From assembly GCA_041743485.1 (NCBI GenBank), contig JBGTMR010000117.1, positions 1 through 8,015 on the forward strand: a DNA stretch of 8,015 bases. Direction: 5' to 3'. This DNA comes from JANDLT01 sp041743485 (GTDB lineage Bacteria > Acidobacteriota > Blastocatellia > Pyrinomonadales > Pyrinomonadaceae). Positions 6,521 through 8,015 of the stretch are shown piece after piece; the first letter of the stretch is position 1, and every line of letters starts with the position of its first letter. The position numbers and the translations under genes were made by a program. The notes beneath the pieces were generated by a model. The model had not been told where the DNA came from. It did not search any database and saw only the letters and a list, made by a program, of their open reading frames with translations.

Positions 6521-6536
6521 CGTGTATGGGTACACG
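6521..6536 (+). promoter_or_regulatory. Dyad CGTGTA-N4-TACACG, candidate activator (enhancer) site
   Basis: A perfect 6-bp inverted repeat around TGGG. Its centre is about 95 bp upstream of the -12 element of the sigma-54 promoter, inside the range where enhancer-binding activators usually sit. A second, looser dyad AGCAC-N10-GTGCT (6551-6570) follows. The role is inferred from symmetry and distance. Confidence 0.4.
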
Positions 6537-6609
6537 AAAAAGTCAGAGAAAGCACCGGCTTGTAAGTGCTGATTTGGGATTTGGTAGTTAATCGCTGATC
6601 CCTGTGGTC

Positions 6610-6626
6610 TTGGCATAAATGTTGCC
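6610..6626 (+). promoter_or_regulatory. Sigma-54 (-24/-12) promoter
   Basis: TTGGCATAAATGTTGCC matches the sigma-54 consensus TGGCAC-N5-TTGC closely. GG (6612-6613) and GC (6624-6625) are separated by exactly 10 bp, as required. The only difference in the -24 box is T for C in GGCAT. Transcription would start near 6637, leaving a leader of roughly 105 nt before the secreted-repeat gene. Such promoters need an ATP-dependent activator, which would bind the upstream dyads. Confidence 0.7.
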
Positions 6627-6743
6627 CACCGTGTTGATGATGCAAGTGGAGACGCGATTGTGATGAACAGAAACATTGCGCCTGATTGCTGAATTATTTT
6701 ACGTCGTATTCTGTTCGACTAAATAAAACTAAAGGAGTCGAGT

Positions 6744-7184
6744 ATGAAGATCAATATCAGTTCATTGAAAAGAGGAGTCGTCACTGCCATCTTCGGTGCG
6801 GCGATGCTCATCGGGTTGGGCGCAACGACATACGCGCAGGGCGGCTACGGCTATGACCCTTACTACAACGGCGGTCAGCGTGACTCTTATTACGGCACTC
6901 AGAACGGCAGTCATCGTAAGCAAGAAAAACGCGCAGACAAACGGCACCAGAAAGCTGAGAAGCGCGACCTTAAACGTCATCAACGCGATGAGCGTGATTA
7001 CTACGGCAATGATCGCGATTTGCGCGAGCACCAACGCGAAGAAAGCCGCGCTGTCAAACGCCACCAACGTAATGAGAAACAAGACCGCAAAAGGCACCAG
7101 CGCAATGAGCGACGCGGCTACGATAACGGCGGTTACTACAACGACCGTTACGATAATCGCCGCAACGACGACCACGACCACTAA
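6744..7184 (+). CDS. Secreted, highly charged KRHQ 11-residue-repeat protein
   Basis: A 146-residue protein with a clear signal peptide (basic MKINISSLKR, hydrophobic GVVTAIFGAAMLIGLGATTYA, likely cleaved near A31/Q32). The mature part begins with a Gly/Tyr-rich stretch. From residue 57 a charged region repeats KRHQRxEKxD, with HQ at 68, 79, 96, 107 and 118. The spacings are 11, 17, 11 and 11, so this is an 11-residue repeat with one six-residue insert (YYGNDR). It ends in a Tyr/Asn/Arg/Asp/His tail. AAAGGAG (6731-6737) precedes the ATG by 6 nt. The function is unknown; the composition suits an extended, hydrated or ion-binding envelope protein, somewhat like stress-protective 11-mer proteins. 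It stands alone between a sigma-54 promoter and a strong hairpin, so it is probably monocistronic and stress- or nutrient-controlled. Confidence 0.85.
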   Translation: MKINISSLKRGVVTAIFGAAMLIGLGATTYAQGGYGYDPYYNGGQRDSYYGTQNGSHRKQEKRADKRHQKAEKRDLKRHQRDERDYYGNDRDLREHQREESRAVKRHQRNEKQDRKRHQRNERRGYDNGGYYNDRYDNRRNDDHDH

Positions 7185-7216
7185 TTGATCTTGAATGTTC
7201 TTCGTCATATCAAGGA

Positions 7217-7260
7217 GCACGGCGGGCATGACCGGATATATTCGGTCATGCCCGCCGTGC
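7217..7260 (+). terminator. 18-bp perfect hairpin, terminator-like
   Basis: GCACGGCGGGCATGACCG (7217-7234) pairs perfectly with 7243-7260 around the loop GATATATT. It begins 33 bp after the stop of the secreted-repeat gene. It is followed only by GTGTTTC rather than a strong T-run, so efficiency as an intrinsic terminator is uncertain; it may act in both directions or protect the mRNA 3' end. Confidence 0.65.
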
Positions 7261-7292
7261 GTGTTTCAACTTAACTCGATTACTTACTATGA

Positions 7293-7421
7293 TTAATAGG
7301 CAGAGCGCAGTTCGACATCCAGACCTACACGAACAGGTTTTGCATCCACAATTACAAGAGCATCTTTTCGGACACGCATGTTGGCTACCCACGTCTCTTC
7401 AGCGGTCGCCTTGTCGTTCGT
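7293..7421 (-). pseudogene. Coding-like C-terminal remnant, unrecognised
   Basis: On the minus strand a frame open from about 7418 to TAA at 7293-7295 encodes TNDKATAEETWVANMRVRKD followed by ALVIVDAKPVRVGLDVELRSAY. The sequence alternates hydrophobic and charged residues like a beta-rich protein tail and does not look random. The only standard start is ATG 7379 (28 residues), with no ribosome site, so a remnant of a longer gene cut near 7420 is more likely than a complete mini-gene. The GC content of third positions is lower than in nearby genes. The family is unknown. Confidence 0.33.
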
Positions 7422-7455
7422 TTACGATGATACGACGCAGTGTGAAGCCATAAGT

Positions 7456-7495
7456 TATAATCGTGGGGTGCTTACTTTTGAGAGAGAAGCACCCC
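7456..7495 (+). promoter_or_regulatory. TATAAT promoter box with 5' leader hairpin
   Basis: A perfect -10 hexamer TATAAT lies at 7456-7461; no good -35 is seen 16-18 bp upstream. The expected start, near 7467, falls in the left arm of a perfect 9-bp stem, GGGGTGCTT (7465-7473) / AAGCACCCC (7487-7495). The mRNA would thus begin with a hairpin, 22 nt before the start codon of the membrane protein gene. This may stabilise the 5' end or regulate translation. Confidence 0.45.
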
Positions 7496-7517
7496 GTCGC
7501 AAGTTTTAAGAGGCAAG

Positions 7518-7862
7518 ATGTTGAAGCGTTACAAAGAAATTATTTATGGCGTGTTGCTTGGCGCGGCAATGTGGGTGGTTGATGCGGCAATGCACGCGCA
7601 ACTCGCGGTTGAAGTACATTCTTCCGGTTCATTCGTCCAAGAGTTGCTGCAACCAGGAGCGACCGAGTTGATGTTCCGCGCAGTATTTCTATTTATCGCC
7701 ATCGCTTTTGGTTGGGCACTGTGGCGGTCGAACTGGCGCGAGCGCGAAATGCGTGCTATCGAGAGTGCTATCGTCGCTTTCCACCGGCGACTCGACACAC
7801 CGGCGATGCGTATCGTCAGCCACATAAGAATGGGTCGTGTCTCAGAATTTATGCTGAGGTGA
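7518..7862 (+). pseudogene. Two-helix membrane protein, probably truncated by IS insertion
   Basis: A 114-residue product with two membrane segments (about residues 8-30, EIIYGVLLGAAMWVVDAAMHAQL, and 52-70, MFRAVFLFIAIAFGWALW). A cytoplasmic helix WREREMRAIESAIVAFHRRLDTPAMRIVSHI follows. This part resembles the N-terminus of longer sensor-like membrane proteins that I remember only loosely. After SHIR the frame changes character (MGRVSEFMLR) and stops just before the IS1-type transposase. An insertion near 7832 would explain that. AAGAGG (7508-7513) lies 4 nt before ATG 7518, a slightly short spacing. Confidence 0.55.
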
Positions 7863-7869
7863 AATGGAG

Positions 7870-7924
7870 ACTCGGACAAGCTATTCTTTGAAGTGTGAAC
7901 TTTGAAGAAATCACTTGTCCGAGT
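7870..7924 (+). repeat. 11-bp inverted repeat enclosing the transposase start
   Basis: ACTCGGACAAG (7870-7880) and CTTGTCCGAGT (7914-7924) are perfect reverse complements separated by 33 nt. The GTG start of the transposase lies inside the loop, and the right arm covers codons 7-10. In RNA this could limit translation; in DNA it could be a transposase-binding dyad. Confidence 0.6.
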
Positions 7925-8015
7925 TGTGCCTCTCGACACGTTAAGAAGAATGGCACAACTGCTAACGAGAAACAAAAGTATCGATGCCAAGCGTGTCTCC
8001 GGCAGTTCATCACCC
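7895..8015 (+). CDS. IS1-family transposase, N-terminal zinc-ribbon part (InsA-like, cut by window end)
   Basis: The frame begins at GTG 7895, the only start after the stop codon TGA at 7889-7891, and is open to the window edge (40 codons). It shows the IS1 InsA signature: CPSC (residues 8-11), RHVKKNG, then YRCQAC (Cys31/Cys34) and RQFI. The four cysteines form the zinc ribbon that binds the terminal repeats. The start codon lies in the loop of the 7870-7924 hairpin and has no good ribosome site, consistent with the low transposase translation typical of IS elements. The catalytic DDE part would lie downstream, outside the window. Confidence 0.85.
   Translation, partial: MNFEEITCPSCASRHVKKNGTTANEKQKYRCQACLRQFIT

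Larger units (their letters stand above)
6370..6743. other. Non-coding interval with divergent regulatory content
   Basis: About 390 bp between the minus-strand gene and the secreted-repeat gene. No frame looks coding. It is markedly more AT-rich than its surroundings and carries three dyads and a sigma-54 promoter, listed separately. Candidate -10 boxes reading leftward for the minus gene (TATTAT-like) are weak and none is convincing. Confidence 0.6.
7832..8015 (+). mobile_element. IS1-family insertion sequence, left end (continues beyond window)
   Basis: The element is inferred from the IS1-type transposase start at 7895 and from the abrupt change in the preceding gene. IS1 elements place their first ORF roughly 50-60 bp inside the left end, which points to about 7832 (GGGTCGTGTCTCAG). 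The true boundary cannot be fixed without the right end. An 11-bp inverted repeat lies inside: 7870-7880 pairs with 7914-7924. Confidence 0.55.

Noticed and set aside
6421..6645. A 74-codon minus-strand frame in the sigma-54 promoter region.
   Set aside because: Its composition is unlike a natural protein and it overlaps well-formed regulatory elements.
6762..7229. A long hydrophobic minus-strand frame opposite the secreted-repeat gene.
   Set aside because: It is the antisense shadow of repeated charged codons; the + strand gene has a signal peptide, ribosome site and terminator.
7217..7260. Considered as terminal repeats of a mobile element.
   Set aside because: There is only an 8-nt loop between the arms and it directly follows a stop codon, so a terminator-type hairpin is simpler.
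1..8015. CRISPR arrays, tRNA or rRNA genes.
   Set aside because: No spaced direct repeats, cloverleaf-like segments or rRNA-like stretches were seen on either strand by eye.

Overview
The window looks like an accessory, metal-stress-flavoured region of a moderately GC-rich Gram-negative-type bacterial genome. Several genes are cut at element or rearrangement boundaries. The secreted KRHQ-repeat protein and its sigma-54 promoter remind me of Acidobacteriota (Blastocatellia). The epimerase/SPW-VKOR pair and the FPASDPP mini-protein are types I associate with Proteobacteria. The taxonomic guess is therefore weak and rests on memory of families.

Left part (1-3774), all on the + strand. It opens with the C-terminal 185 residues of a Cu(I)-exporting P1B-type ATPase, carrying the GDGINDAPAL hinge and the YN and MSFSS copper-site motifs. 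A small membrane-anchored cupredoxin overlaps it. After about 130 bp come an extended-SDR NAD(P)-dependent epimerase/dehydratase and, through an ATGA overlap, a 528-residue integral membrane protein. That protein has a His/Met-rich cytoplasmic-type N-terminus, SPW repeats, a VKOR-like core with a WCFLC redox motif, and more SPW repeats.

Middle part (3775-5880). A possible 48-codon ORF is followed by a well-signalled 63-residue acidic protein with an FPASDPP motif. Next is a striking CBS-domain protein in which CC and CCC clusters replace usual CBS residues (14 native cysteines). Its 3' end is interrupted by a 132-bp MITE-like element with 16-bp perfect terminal inverted repeats and TA flanks. 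On the other side of the element lies a beheaded DUF4198-type gene, followed by an intact class I SAM-dependent methyltransferase.

Right part (5881-8015). A minus-strand gene appears truncated at its 3' end near 5948. A 390-bp non-coding interval carries three dyads and a textbook -24/-12 sigma-54 promoter. This drives a secreted, highly charged protein built on an 11-residue KRHQ repeat and closed by an 18-bp perfect hairpin. A coding-like remnant lies on the minus strand at 7293-7421. It is followed by a promoter plus 5' hairpin and a two-helix membrane protein that seems cut short by an IS1-family insertion. The zinc-ribbon start of that insertion's transposase runs off the window.

Taken together, copper export, a periplasmic-type cupredoxin, a His/Met-rich redox membrane protein and a cysteine-cluster CBS protein suggest a metal/thiol-stress island that has been eroded by small transposable elements. 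The functional link is inferred from content and proximity only.
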